Assembly: GCA_009841165.1 (NCBI GenBank)
Contig: VXMI01000114.1
Coordinates: forward strand, 1-64,000
DNA from: Gemmatimonadota bacterium
GTDB taxonomy: Bacteria > Gemmatimonadota > Gemmatimonadetes > Longimicrobiales > Gaopeijiaceae
DNA length: 64,000 nucleotides
Direction of reading: 5' to 3'
The position numbers and the translations under genes are program-made. Position 1 is the stretch's first letter. Each line of letters starts with the position of its first letter. Of this stretch, positions 54,709 through 63,272 are shown piece after piece. Below the pieces are notes generated by a model. The model was given only the letters and a program-made list of their open reading frames with translations. It did not search any database and was not told the origin of the DNA.

Positions 54709-54754
54709 GTTTGCGGAGGCGGGTGTCAAAACCGTGCGCCGCGGACCGGGAGTC

Positions 54755-54784
54755 TTGGCACCCGCGCCCCGTCCTGGCTATCTT
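54755..54784 (+). promoter_or_regulatory. Sigma-70-type promoter of dcd
   Basis: TTGGCA (54755-54760), an 18-base spacer and TATCTT (54779-54784), giving a start near 54791 and a leader of about 90 bases to the dcd ATG. The -10 element is the same as at the nuo promoter on the other strand. Confidence 0.5.
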
Positions 54785-54880
54785 GGCGCCGCAGTCCACG
54801 CCGCCGGGCGACTTAGGCTTGCGGTCCGGCGCCCGGTCCACATCCCGCTTCCATCCCGCACCCAACCGCCGACACCTTCG

Positions 54881-55435
54881 ATGCCAGTCAAGAGCGACCG
54901 CTGGATCCGGAAGATGGCCCGTGAACACGGCATGATCGACCCGTTCGAACCCGGACAGATCAGGAACGGCCGCATCTCCTATGGGCTCTCCTCCTTCGGC
55001 TACGACATCCGCGTAGCGCCCGAATTCAAGGTCTTCACGAACGTTCACAACCTGGTTGTGGACCCCAAGTCCTTCGATGAGCGGTCCTTTGTGCACGTCG
55101 ATGCCCCGGAGTGCATCATACCGCCGAATTCGTTCGCTCTCGCGCGGACCGTGGAGCACTTCCGCATCCCGCGCGACGTGCTTGTACTGTGCGTGGGCAA
55201 GAGCACCTACGCGCGGTGCGGAATCATCGTGAACGTCACTCCGCTCGAACCCACCTGGCAGGGCTACCTGACGTTGGAAATCTCCAACACGACTCCGCTC
55301 CCGGCCAGGATCTACGGAGGCGAGGGCATCGCCCAACTGGTTTTCTTCCAGGGCGACGAGGCACCCGAGGTGGCCTACGCGGACCGCAAGGGCAAGTACC
55401 AGGGCCAGGTGGGGGTGACGCTCCCGAAGCTGTAG
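54881..55435 (+). CDS. dcd: dCTP deaminase
   Basis: Converts dCTP to dUTP for thymidylate synthesis, 184 residues. Motifs: [22 protein letters not shown] (beta-rich core), [50 protein letters not shown] with the catalytic Glu and the family's terminal [14 protein letters not shown] 54881 gives the normal N-terminus [22 protein letters not shown]; the longer frame is not conserved. Whether it also hydrolyses dUTP cannot be decided. Confidence 0.94.
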   Translation: MPVKSDRWIRKMAREHGMIDPFEPGQIRNGRISYGLSSFGYDIRVAPEFKVFTNVHNLVVDPKSFDERSFVHVDAPECIIPPNSFALARTVEHFRIPRDVLVLCVGKSTYARCGIIVNVTPLEPTWQGYLTLEISNTTPLPARIYGGEGIAQLVFFQGDEAPEVAYADRKGKYQGQVGVTLPKL

Positions 55436-55483
55436 CGGTCCAGCGGGGTACCGGCAGTGGGCACCGGCCGTGGACGCGTTGGC

Positions 55484-56053
55484 TCAGGGCTCCACCGCCA
55501 GCAGTTCGAAGCGGTAGACCAGGACCGCGTTGCCGGGAACGCGTCCGTCCAGGGAACCCGCGGCACCGAAACCGAGCCTCGGCGGTACGACGATCTGGCG
55601 CGCGCCGCCGACGCGCATTCCCTCGAGCCCGATGTCCCACCCCGCGATGGTCTGCCCGCTGCCGACGAGGTAGTAGACCTCGCCGTCGAAGGGGCTGATG
55701 AACGCCCCGGGCGAAAACTGATCGATCGGATACTCGCCCCCGTCCACGGGAGTCCCGTCGTGCAACCAGCCCTGGTAGTTGAAACGGGCCCCCTGCTGCT
55801 GTCCCACGGAGGCGCCTTCGCCCACGGTCAGATCGCGGATGTAGAGCCCCGACGGGAGCAGGGTCATCTCGGAGAGGTCGACACCCAGGGACGCGGCGAA
55901 GACCAGGCTCTCGATGTCGGGCGGGCCGGGGTCCAGCGGGTCGCTCTCAACGCCGCAGCCGGCCACAACCGGCAGTGTAGCCACGCCAGGGAGGAACAGC
56001 GACCGCAACCGGCGCCGACCTTCGTTCACGGCGCTGCTTGTGAAGCGCTTCAC
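55484..56053 (-). CDS. FKBP-type peptidyl-prolyl isomerase lipoprotein
   Basis: Envelope-anchored FKBP-type foldase of 189 residues. After a signal sequence with lipobox VAGC (Cys33) comes a linker, then the FKBP domain at about 85-187 (GQQQGARFNYQGWLHDGTPVDGG, GWDIGLEGMRVGGARQIVVPPRLGFG, VLVYRFELL). GTG 56053 overlaps the amidohydrolase stop (GTGA); a second GTG at 56029 (MNEGRRRLRSL) would give a tighter signal peptide and would place a perfect palindrome just upstream of the gene instead of inside it. Confidence 0.85.
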   Translation of the reverse strand: MKRFTSSAVNEGRRRLRSLFLPGVATLPVVAGCGVESDPLDPGPPDIESLVFAASLGVDLSEMTLLPSGLYIRDLTVGEGASVGQQQGARFNYQGWLHDGTPVDGGEYPIDQFSPGAFISPFDGEVYYLVGSGQTIAGWDIGLEGMRVGGARQIVVPPRLGFGAAGSLDGRVPGNAVLVYRFELLAVEP

Positions 56054-56055
56054 AA
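56038..56055. promoter_or_regulatory. Perfect Rex-type palindrome at the amidohydrolase/FKBP junction
   Basis: TTGTGAA-GCGC-TTCACAA fits the Rex consensus exactly, and the symmetry extends to 20 bases (56037-56056). It overlaps the amidohydrolase stop and the GTG of the FKBP gene. A TTGACC lies upstream at 56095-56100, but no clear -10 follows, so a promoter for the FKBP gene is uncertain. Confidence 0.5.
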
Positions 56056-57834
56056 GACGCCGAGCAGGTCATGGACGATCCTGCCCCCCACCACGGTCAA
56101 TTCGACGCGCAGATCCCTGAGGTCGGGGGGATTCACATCGAGCGGGTTGCGGTCCACGACGACAAGATCCGCATAGTACCCTTTCGCGATGCGGCCCTTC
56201 ACATCCTCTTCTCCCGATGCAAACGCGTTGTTGACGGTATAGGCGCGCAGCGCGCTCTCGGCGCTGATCCGCTCCTCGGGGAACCACCCCTCTTCGGGAA
56301 GCCCGTCGAGCGTCTGCCTGGTAACCGCCGAATACATGCCAACGAGCGGGTTGGAGGTGTACCAGGCGGCGTTCGTCCCGGGCCAGTCGCTCCCGAAGGA
56401 GAGGACTACGCCGGCCTCCTCCAGCGTGCCGAAGGCGTAGGCCCAGCGGGCGCGCTCCCCGATCCGCTCCTCCATCCAGCGCAGGTCGTCGATCGTGTGG
56501 TAGGGCTGCATCTCGGCGATGATGTCCAGTTCGGCCATCCGCGCCGCCACCTGGGCCCCGCGCAACACCTGTGTGTGGATGACCGCGAACCGGCGGTCCG
56601 GGTTCGGGCCGTTCGTCTCGATCACGCGTTCGAAGATGTCGAGGAGCGAGTCGACCGCCTCGTCGCCGATCGCGTGGACCCGGGGGGACAGCCCGATCGA
56701 GTCGGCGCCGAACACCAGCCGCTCCATGTTGCCCGGCGGGTCCATCCCCGAGCCCCGGTCGCTGACGTGTCCCGTGTTGGTCGGATTGCGCCACTCGCCG
56801 CGCACTCCGGTGGTCAGGTAGGGCTCGTAGAAGCGGGCCGACGAGTTGCCCATGATTCCGTCGACGAACCCCTTGAGGCCGTTGAAACGGATCCAGCCGT
56901 CGCCGAAGCCGTGGCCGATTCCGGAGTGCCCGAGTTCGTCCCAGGTGTCGAGGACCAGACGCACGTTGACCCGGGTCGTGAGCTCTCCCCGCTCCCGCAG
57001 TTCCTGGTACACGGGCAACTGTTCCGGTGGCGTGATGTCGAAGATCGTCGTCACCCCGTTCTCGGCCAGACGGGCGAGCGCGACGCGGGCCTCGGCCAGA
57101 CGCTGGTCCATGGTCTTCGCCGGGATTGCGCCCCGGATCCGGTCGGCGGCCGCTCTGTCGACGCGCCCCGTGGGTGCCCCGGCCTCGCACTCGACGCCGG
57201 TCCACGTACAGTCCACTCCGGCGGCGCCCAGCGCGGCTTCGTTCGCCAGGTGAAGCGACCGGTCCCAGTTCCAGAGGATCGCCGGGTTGGCGGGAGAGAC
57301 GGGGTCGATGACCGACCGGTCCGGATCGAACGGAACCCCGTCGCCGGCCGCTGCCTCCTCCCTGCCGGTGGAACTCGCTTCCCACTGTTCGTAGGCGCCC
57401 CACATCCCTCCGACCATCCAGGCGCCGGGCGGCAGCCGCTCCGAGGCCTCCCGCACCCGGCGCGCGACCCCGTCGGCGTCCGCCACGTCCAGCAGATTCA
57501 CGCCCAGCAGGAGTTCGCCGGCCCGGTTGAAGTGGGTGTGATTGTCGATGAATCCGGGCGACACGAAACGACCGTCCAACTCGATCACCCTGGTCGTCGG
57601 ACCCGCGAGCGCCAAGACGTCCCCCGTCTCGCCGACCGCCGCGACCAGATCTCCCTCGACGGCAACCGCTTCCGCCCAGGGAGCCTCGTCCACCCCGGTC
57701 CAGACCGTGCCGCCGACGAGCACCAGGTCGACACCGGGGCCCGTTTCGGGAGCGCATCCGCCCGGTACAAAAGCGAGTGCGAGCGCCGCCAGGTGCCTGG
57801 CACGCGGGCGGGCGAACCACTGGGAGCGTATCAT
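56050..57834 (-). CDS. YtcJ-like amidohydrolase, exported
   Basis: Metal-dependent hydrolase of the amidohydrolase superfamily, 594 residues. The signal sequence (about 1-28) ends with a Cys in AFVPGGCAPE; the -3 residue is Pro, so lipid attachment is only possible. The metal sites read GFIDNHTHFN (HxH, near residue 95), VHAIGDEAVDS and FAVIHTQVLRG, and FGSDWPGTNA provides the late Asp. The closest characterised group is YtcJ-like N-substituted-formamide deformylase-type enzymes; the substrate is not known. It precedes the FKBP gene with a GTGA overlap, so they are coupled. Confidence 0.85.
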   Translation of the reverse strand: MIRSQWFARPRARHLAALALAFVPGGCAPETGPGVDLVLVGGTVWTGVDEAPWAEAVAVEGDLVAAVGETGDVLALAGPTTRVIELDGRFVSPGFIDNHTHFNRAGELLLGVNLLDVADADGVARRVREASERLPPGAWMVGGMWGAYEQWEASSTGREEAAAGDGVPFDPDRSVIDPVSPANPAILWNWDRSLHLANEAALGAAGVDCTWTGVECEAGAPTGRVDRAAADRIRGAIPAKTMDQRLAEARVALARLAENGVTTIFDITPPEQLPVYQELRERGELTTRVNVRLVLDTWDELGHSGIGHGFGDGWIRFNGLKGFVDGIMGNSSARFYEPYLTTGVRGEWRNPTNTGHVSDRGSGMDPPGNMERLVFGADSIGLSPRVHAIGDEAVDSLLDIFERVIETNGPNPDRRFAVIHTQVLRGAQVAARMAELDIIAEMQPYHTIDDLRWMEERIGERARWAYAFGTLEEAGVVLSFGSDWPGTNAAWYTSNPLVGMYSAVTRQTLDGLPEEGWFPEERISAESALRAYTVNNAFASGEEDVKGRIAKGYYADLVVVDRNPLDVNPPDLRDLRVELTVVGGRIVHDLLGVL

Positions 57835-57964
57835 ACAGTTGAGCCTTGCTCACGCGAACGGAGCGGTTTGCGAGGGGAGGATCGCGCGGAAAACCAGTCT
57901 GAACGAAGTCTCCCGGGGCGGCAAGGCCACCCGGCGACGGCGTCATCTGCACGGAGAAGAGAGA

Positions 57965-58753
57965 ATGAGGATCGCAATCGGAAGCTGCACCCTGGCGGCC
58001 GCATGGCTGCTCCTCGGCGCGGGTTCGGGGGAACCGGGATCGAAGCCTCTTGCGGAGGTGCGCGACGAGACGGCCGAGGCGCTTGTCGACGGCTGGATCG
58101 AGGCGCTCGGCGGCATGGAGACCTACTGGAAGCTACAAAGCGCGCGCTACACGCTCACCACCGAGATCTACGACCCGGAGAGCGGCCGGCTCCGACGGGC
58201 GCGTCCGCGCTACGTCGCCATCGCGCGCCTCGAGGCCGGTGAGGCCGCCCGCATCGAGCGCTGGGAGGGCGACGACTTCATCCAGCACGGTTTCGACGGC
58301 GTGCAGGAGTGGGCCGTGATGAACGGGGAGGTCCTCGGACCCGGGGACAAGGACTACGACGAGGCGCGGTACGTGTCCGGCGACGTCTTCTACTGGATCG
58401 GGCTGCCGTTCAAGCTCAGGGACCCCGGTGTTTTCCTGCACTACGACGGCACCGACGAGGCGGGGCGGCACCTGGTGCGCGTGACCTTCGGCGACGGGGT
58501 CGGCGACCACAACGACACCTGGTTCTACGTCTTCGAGGAAGGCCGCGCGATGCCGGTATCCATCGGATACCGCGAGGAGGGCCGGCAGAACATCAGCCGC
58601 ACCTACTGGGAGGACGTCCAGGAGGTGGGCGGCTACGTCTTCACCGGTCGGCGGGTGCACGTCAATGCGGAGGGCAAGGTCTGGAAGATCCTGGTTACGA
58701 GCGACTTCGTGCTGAATCCGGATCTGGATCCGGCGATGTTCAAGGGACCTTAG
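57965..58753 (+). CDS. Secreted protein of unknown function (LolA-like or DUF6503-like)
   Basis: A 262-residue product with a signal peptide (MRIAIGSCTLAAAWLLLGAGSG) and a mature domain rich in beta strands with repeated aromatic motifs (ALGGMETYWKLQSARYTLTTEIY, PFKLRDPGVFLHYDGT, DTWFYVFEEGRAMPVSIGYREEG). The pattern resembles large-groove lipoprotein-binding folds (LolA/DUF6503 type), but this is a resemblance, not an assignment. ATG 57965 follows GGAGAAGAGAG. It is divergent from the amidohydrolase with a 130-base gap in which I see no clear promoter. Confidence 0.6.
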   Translation: MRIAIGSCTLAAAWLLLGAGSGEPGSKPLAEVRDETAEALVDGWIEALGGMETYWKLQSARYTLTTEIYDPESGRLRRARPRYVAIARLEAGEAARIERWEGDDFIQHGFDGVQEWAVMNGEVLGPGDKDYDEARYVSGDVFYWIGLPFKLRDPGVFLHYDGTDEAGRHLVRVTFGDGVGDHNDTWFYVFEEGRAMPVSIGYREEGRQNISRTYWEDVQEVGGYVFTGRRVHVNAEGKVWKILVTSDFVLNPDLDPAMFKGP

Positions 58754-58786
58754 CCCGCGCCCCTTCGCCTCCCCGCCGTTCCCGGC

Positions 58787-58819
58787 GGCCGCGTCGATTC
58801 GGCCTCGGCGTCGACGGCC
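58787..58819. terminator. Hairpin between convergent secreted-protein gene and mdh
   Basis: GGCCGCGTCGA (58787-58797) and TCGACGGCC (58811-58819) pair with one bulged base around a 13-base loop, in the 70-base gap between the two convergent stops. It could serve both genes; no T run is seen. Confidence 0.35.
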
Positions 58820-58823
58820 GGGC

Positions 58824-59750
58824 TCAGAGCCGTGCCATCACCTTGCGCACGTGGTCCGCGCTCGCGGCCAGCGCCGCCGCCTCGCTGCCGGTGAGGTCGA
58901 CCTCGACCACCTCCTGCAGACCGCCCGCGCCCAGCTTGCAGGGCACGCCGAGGTAGACCCCATCCTGCCCGTACTCGCCTTCCAGCCAGGCGGCCGCCGG
59001 AAGGATCCGCCGCTTGTTCCTCACGATCGACTCGGCCATCTGGACCGCCGCGGCGGACGGAGCGTAGTACGCACTGCCGGTCTTGAGGAACTTGACGATC
59101 TCGGCGCCGCCGTTTCGCGTGCGTTCGATGATGGCGTCGAGCCGGTCGGGCGGGATCAGGCGGGACACCGGGATGCCGCTCACCGCCGTGTAGGAAACCA
59201 GCGGCACCATGGTGTCGCCGTGTCCGCCCAGGACCATCGCCTGGATGTCCTCCACGCTCACGTCCAGCTCCATGGCAATGAAGGAGCGGAAGCGGGCCGT
59301 ATCGAGCACACCGGCCATGCCGATGACTCGTTCACGCGGGAAGCCGGTGGTCTCCCTGGCAACATACGCCATCACATCGAGCGGGTTGGAAACGACTATG
59401 ACGACCGCATCGGGCGCGACCCGGGCGATCTCGGTGCTCACCGAACGCACGATGCCGGCGTTGGTGCGCAGGAGGTCGTCGCGGCTCATCCCCGGCTTGC
59501 GGGCGATGCCGGCCGTGACGATGAAGAGGTCGGACCCTTCGGCGGGCCCGTAGTCGTTCGAGCCGGTCACCATCGTGTCGAATCCCTCGACCGGCGCGCT
59601 CTCCCACTGGTCGAGCGCCTTCCCCTGCGGGATGCCGTCGATGATGTCGATCAGGACGACTTCCTCGCACAGCTCCTTCTCGGCGAGGCGCTGGGCACAG
59701 ACTTCACCCACGTGTCCCGCACCGACAACCGTAATCTTCCTGGCTGACAT
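58824..59750 (-). CDS. mdh: Malate dehydrogenase, LDH-like type
   Basis: NAD-dependent oxidation of malate to oxaloacetate in the TCA cycle, 308 residues. N-terminal Rossmann loop [16 protein letters not shown], acidic [14 protein letters not shown], substrate-binding [14 protein letters not shown] with the Arg favouring malate over lactate, and the active-site His in [17 protein letters not shown] 59750. It lies 91 bases after moaA on the same strand, with a hairpin between. Confidence 0.95.
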   Translation of the reverse strand: MSARKITVVGAGHVGEVCAQRLAEKELCEEVVLIDIIDGIPQGKALDQWESAPVEGFDTMVTGSNDYGPAEGSDLFIVTAGIARKPGMSRDDLLRTNAGIVRSVSTEIARVAPDAVVIVVSNPLDVMAYVARETTGFPRERVIGMAGVLDTARFRSFIAMELDVSVEDIQAMVLGGHGDTMVPLVSYTAVSGIPVSRLIPPDRLDAIIERTRNGGAEIVKFLKTGSAYYAPSAAAVQMAESIVRNKRRILPAAAWLEGEYGQDGVYLGVPCKLGAGGLQEVVEVDLTGSEAAALAASADHVRKVMARL

Positions 59751-59793
59751 CAGTGCACTGCTCCATTGGTGTTGAGGTGGACCAGACGGAATT

Positions 59794-59808
59794 CCCGGAA
59801 ACTCCGGG
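59794..59808 (-). terminator. Short hairpin between moaA and mdh
   Basis: CCCGGA-AAC-TCCGGG, a perfect six-base stem with a three-base loop, 33 bases past the moaA stop. It may end the moa transcript or sit in the mdh leader. No T run. Confidence 0.3.
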
Positions 59809-59841
59809 GCCGATGAAATCTGTCGCCGTCGTGAAGTCCTG

Positions 59842-60864
59842 TCATCCGCCCGTCTGGGAGAGCGCGATGAGTCCCCCGGAACCTGCCGACGATCCCTGCA
59901 CCAGAAGGTGCTTCTCCGGCTTGATCCGCAGGGTTTCCTCGACGAGAGGCCGCAGATCCTCGCCCCGCCGGAGCGGGTCGCGCAACGGCGTCTCGATGGT
60001 CCCGAAGAGACAGGGTCGAAGCTGACCGTCGGCCGTGAGGCGCATGCGGTTGCAGCGGCTGCAGAAGTTGTGGCTCATGGGCGTGATAACGCCGATGGTG
60101 CCCCGCGCGCCGGGAAAGCTGAAGTAGGTGGCGGGACCGTTGCCCGGGGGGCCGGGAACGGGCTCCAGGGCGTCGACCCGGGCGATCGCCGCTAGCGCTT
60201 CGTCGCACGAGAGGAAGCTCGAGGCGCTCAGTTCGAGGTTCGATTCCGTCGGCATGACCTCGATGAAGCGGACATGAAGGGGCCGGTTGCGTGACAGCTC
60301 GGCGAAGTCCGCGACCTCGTCGTCGTTCTCCCCGCGCATGAGCACCACATTGATCTTGATCGGCTCAAAGCCGACCTTCTCCGCGGCATCCAGGCCCCGA
60401 AGGACCCTGGGCAATGTGCCGGGCCGCCGGGCGATCGCGTCGGCGCGATCCTCTCGCAGCGTGTCGAGAGAGATGTTGACGCGGGTGATGCCGGCGTCCT
60501 TCAGGCCGCGGGCCATCGGCGCAAGAAGGACGGCGTTGGTCGACAGCGCGATGTCCTCGATTCCCGGGATGGAAGCGAGCATCGCGACCAGGCGCGGCAG
60601 GTCCTTCCGCACCAGCGGCTCGCCGCCCGTAAGGCGCAGGCGCTTCAGCCCCATCCCGGCCATCACCCGGACGATTTCGGCGATTTCCTCGTAGTCGAGG
60701 ATCTCGGCGCGGCGAAGCCAGGGGAGTCCCTCCTCGGGCATGCAGTAGACGCAGCGCAGGTTGCACTTGTCGGTGACGGATATGCGCAGGTACTCTATGC
60801 GCCTGCCGTAGCCGTCCACCATTCCCGGGGCGGTCCCGTTGGAGATTCCCTCGAAGGGTTGCAC
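59842..60864 (-). CDS. moaA: GTP 3',8-cyclase (MoaA)
   Basis: Radical SAM enzyme that starts molybdenum cofactor synthesis, 340 residues. First cluster motif CNLRCVYC (about residues 34-41), followed by [13 protein letters not shown], and the C-terminal cluster [20 protein letters not shown]. It ends with the conserved double-glycine tail TGG needed for activity. ATG 60864 is followed by a short extra N-terminus. Four bases separate it from moaE. Confidence 0.95.
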   Translation of the reverse strand: MQPFEGISNGTAPGMVDGYGRRIEYLRISVTDKCNLRCVYCMPEEGLPWLRRAEILDYEEIAEIVRVMAGMGLKRLRLTGGEPLVRKDLPRLVAMLASIPGIEDIALSTNAVLLAPMARGLKDAGITRVNISLDTLREDRADAIARRPGTLPRVLRGLDAAEKVGFEPIKINVVLMRGENDDEVADFAELSRNRPLHVRFIEVMPTESNLELSASSFLSCDEALAAIARVDALEPVPGPPGNGPATYFSFPGARGTIGVITPMSHNFCSRCNRMRLTADGQLRPCLFGTIETPLRDPLRRGEDLRPLVEETLRIKPEKHLLVQGSSAGSGGLIALSQTGG

Positions 60865-60868
60865 GCGG

Positions 60869-61321
60869 CTACCCGACCTTCCCGCCGTGCGCCACCGGCA
60901 CCTGGCCGTCGAGCCATTCGGCGTCCCTGTCCAGATAGTACTCCCGCTTCCACACCGGCAGCCGCACCTTGATCTGCTCGATTACATACCTGGCAGCGTC
61001 GAAGGCCTGAGCGCGGTGCGGGGTCGACACCGCGATCGCCACACTCACCTCTCCCACCCCAAGGGCCCCCAGACGGTGCACGGCGGCCACCCGATCGGTC
61101 TGCGCCCGCTCCGCGGCTTCCCCTGCGATCTCCGCAAGCTGCTCTCGCGCCATCTCGGCGTAACCCTCGTATTCCATTCCACTTACCGGACGGCCCTCGT
61201 TGCTGTTGCGGACGATCCCGAGGAACAGGGCGACGGCCCCATCCTCCTCCCCCCCGACCCGGGAAAGCACCTCGCGGGTGTCGATCGGGCTGGTCGTGAT
61301 CGCGCTCCAGATCATCGTCAT
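60869..61321 (-). CDS. moaE: Molybdopterin synthase large subunit
   Basis: Catalytic subunit of molybdopterin synthase, 150 residues. Motifs are AVALFLGIVRNSNEGRPVSGMEYEGY, HRLGALGVGEVSVAIAVSTPHRAQAFDAARYVIEQIKVRLPVWKREYY. ATG 61321 overlaps the moaD stop as ATGA. ATG 61315 is a second possibility. Confidence 0.94.
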   Translation of the reverse strand: MTMIWSAITTSPIDTREVLSRVGGEEDGAVALFLGIVRNSNEGRPVSGMEYEGYAEMAREQLAEIAGEAAERAQTDRVAAVHRLGALGVGEVSVAIAVSTPHRAQAFDAARYVIEQIKVRLPVWKREYYLDRDAEWLDGQVPVAHGGKVG

Positions 61322-61563
61322 CCTCCCGCCACGGGAGGGATCAGCGCGACCTCGTCCCCCTCGGCCAGCTCCGTCTCCATGTGCGCGTAGCGGCGGTTCA
61401 CGGCCACGGCCGCCCTTTCGGGCAACGCGGCCCAGCCCCCGCCCCTGCCCCGCAACTCCGCGAGAACCACCGCAACGGTCGCGCGATCCGGCAGGGACAC
61501 AACGGTCCGGTCCGCGCCGGCAAGGTCCCGGTGAGCGGCGAAGAGCAGTACGGTTACGTCCAC
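61318..61563 (-). CDS. moaD: Molybdopterin synthase small subunit
   Basis: Ubiquitin-like sulfur carrier for molybdopterin synthase, 81 residues, ending in the required Gly-Gly (PVAGG). GTG 61563 is chosen because it gives the normal length and follows a GGGGGG ribosome-binding stretch; an ATG at 61626 lies inside the HU gene. A MoeB-like activating gene is not in the window. Confidence 0.9.
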   Translation of the reverse strand: MDVTVLLFAAHRDLAGADRTVVSLPDRATVAVVLAELRGRGGGWAALPERAAVAVNRRYAHMETELAEGDEVALIPPVAGG

Positions 61564-61579
61564 CGGGTCCCCCCGGACG

Positions 61580-61945
61580 TCAGTAGCCTGGGGAGCCCGG
61601 ACCACCGGAGGGCGGCCACCCGACATGTGGCGGGGATGCCTCGGCGTCCGACTCCTGCGCGTTCAGACGTTCGACCCGGGCCCGCAGGTATTTCGAGGGC
61701 TTGAAGACCGGTGCGGAACGCGCCGGCACCCTTACCGGTTCCCCGGTTCGGGGATTGCGGGCCAGGCGTGCCTTGCGATGACGTACCTTGAACGTGCCGA
61801 AGCCCCTGATCTCGATGTTCTCGCCCCGCCCGAGAGCGTGCTTGACGGCGTTGAGAAACCCATCGACGACGAGCGCGCAGTCCCGCTTGGTGACTCCCGG
61901 GCCGATGGCGTCCGCGACCTGCTCGACTAGGTCGGCTTTCGTCAT
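61580..61945 (-). CDS. HU/IHF-family DNA-binding protein
   Basis: Nucleoid-associated DNA-bending protein, 121 residues. The HU/IHF body (about 1-95) reads TKADLVEQVADAIG...VVDGFLNAVKHALGRGENIEIRGFGTFKVRHRKARLARNPRTGEPVRVPARSAPVFKPSK, including the proline-bearing DNA arm. About 25 extra residues rich in Pro, Gly and Ser follow. SD sequence AAGGGGGG. It is 16 bases before moaD and probably co-transcribed with the moa genes. Confidence 0.93.
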   Translation of the reverse strand: MTKADLVEQVADAIGPGVTKRDCALVVDGFLNAVKHALGRGENIEIRGFGTFKVRHRKARLARNPRTGEPVRVPARSAPVFKPSKYLRARVERLNAQESDAEASPPHVGWPPSGGPGSPGY

Positions 61946-61993
61946 TGTCCCCCCTTAGGGATTGCGGTCGAGGCAGGGCTCCGGTGTGGAAAG

Positions 61994-62023
61994 TAAGTAA
62001 TCGCGGCGAACACGCAGCGTCAA
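61994..62023 (-). promoter_or_regulatory. Sigma-70-type promoter for the HU-moaDEA unit
   Basis: Leftward TTGACG (62023-62018), an 18-base spacer and TACTTA (61999-61994), with a start near 61987, about 42 bases before the HU ATG. Confidence 0.5.
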
Positions 62024-62050
62024 GTTTGTCGTGGGGATCGAGGGCTCGGG

Positions 62051-63202
62051 TCAGCGACCCGCGGCACGTCGACGCGCCCCCATCAGGGCGATGAACTCGT
62101 CGAAGAGATAGGTGCTGTCGTGCGGACCCGGGGCGGCTTCCGGGTGATACTGGACGGCAATCACGGGCAGGTCGCGGTGGGCGATCCCCGCCACGGTGTC
62201 GTCGTACAGGTTGCTGTGGGTGACTCTCAGGTCCGGAGCGCCGGGCACAGTGTGCCGCTCCCCGCGCCGCACCGCGAATCCGTGGTTCTGCGAGGTGATC
62301 TCCACGGTACTCCGATCATGGTTCATTACCGGATGATTGGCTCCGTGGTGGCCGAAGGGGAGCTTGAACGTCTCGCCACCGAAGGCACGTGCGATCAACT
62401 GGTGTCCGAGGCAGATTCCGAAGACGGGGATCTCCCTGCCGGCCACCTCCAGAATCGTTTCCGCGGCCTGCTCGACCGCCGCGGGATCTCCCGGACCGTT
62501 GGAAACGAAGAGGCCGTCGGGCTCCAGCGCCAGCACATCGGCGGTTCCGGCCTGCGCCGGCAGTACCGTCACCCGGCATCCCCGCTCGGAGAGGAGTCTT
62601 GGAGAACTCGACTTCACCCCGAAGTCGAAGGCGGCGACGTGGTACGTCTCGTCGTGGCTGGCGGCCCCTACGACATAGCTCGTATCCGTCGAGACGCCGC
62701 AGGCCAGCTCCAACCCCTCCATCCGCGGATGCGCCAGGATGCGCGACAGCAACTCGTCCGCAGGCGTGTCGGCGCTGGCGATACCGCCGCGCATGGCGCC
62801 CTTGCTGCGGATATGTCGGGTGAGCGCCCTCGTGTCCACGTCCCGGATCCCCACCACTCCGTGTTCCGACAGATAGCTTTGCAGCGTGCTGCGGCTCCTC
62901 CACGAGCTGGGCCGTCTCGCCGCCTCCCGCACAATGAAGCCGGACACCTGGGGCCGGCCGGACTCGATGTCGTCGGCGTTCGTGCCGTAGTTGCCGATGA
63001 GCGGATAGGTCATGGCCACCAGTTGGCCGGCATAGGAAGGATCGGTGAGGATCTCCTGGTAGCCGGTCATCGCCGTGTTGAATACGACCTCTCCGATCGC
63101 AGGACCCCCGGCACCCACCTGAGTCCCTTCGAAACGCCGCCCGTCTTCCAGGAGGAGGCAGGCTGGAGCGACCGTCTCTCTGTCCGGGTTGCGCATACGC
63201 AT
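62051..63202 (-). CDS. carA: Carbamoyl-phosphate synthase small subunit
   Basis: Glutamine amidotransferase subunit feeding ammonia to CarB for arginine and pyrimidine synthesis, 383 residues. The N-terminal domain (FEGTQVGAGGPAIGEVVFNTAMTGYQEILTDPSYAGQLVAMTYPLIGNYG) and the class I glutaminase with catalytic Cys in PVFGICLGHQLIA, plus the VQYHPEAAPGPHDS motif, are intact. ATG 63202; carB is not in the window. 71 bases from the divergent RNase H gene. Confidence 0.95.
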   Translation of the reverse strand: MRMRNPDRETVAPACLLLEDGRRFEGTQVGAGGPAIGEVVFNTAMTGYQEILTDPSYAGQLVAMTYPLIGNYGTNADDIESGRPQVSGFIVREAARRPSSWRSRSTLQSYLSEHGVVGIRDVDTRALTRHIRSKGAMRGGIASADTPADELLSRILAHPRMEGLELACGVSTDTSYVVGAASHDETYHVAAFDFGVKSSSPRLLSERGCRVTVLPAQAGTADVLALEPDGLFVSNGPGDPAAVEQAAETILEVAGREIPVFGICLGHQLIARAFGGETFKLPFGHHGANHPVMNHDRSTVEITSQNHGFAVRRGERHTVPGAPDLRVTHSNLYDDTVAGIAHRDLPVIAVQYHPEAAPGPHDSTYLFDEFIALMGARRRAAGR

Positions 63203-63272
63203 CCGGGGAATGTAAGGAGTCGGTATCTTCCGGGGAAGCCAGCAACCGATTCGCGGTCGGGACGAGGAGAAG

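Noticed and set aside
63220-63226. TATCTT upstream of the RNase H gene as a -10 element
   Set aside because: No -35 element lies at a suitable distance, so no promoter is called.
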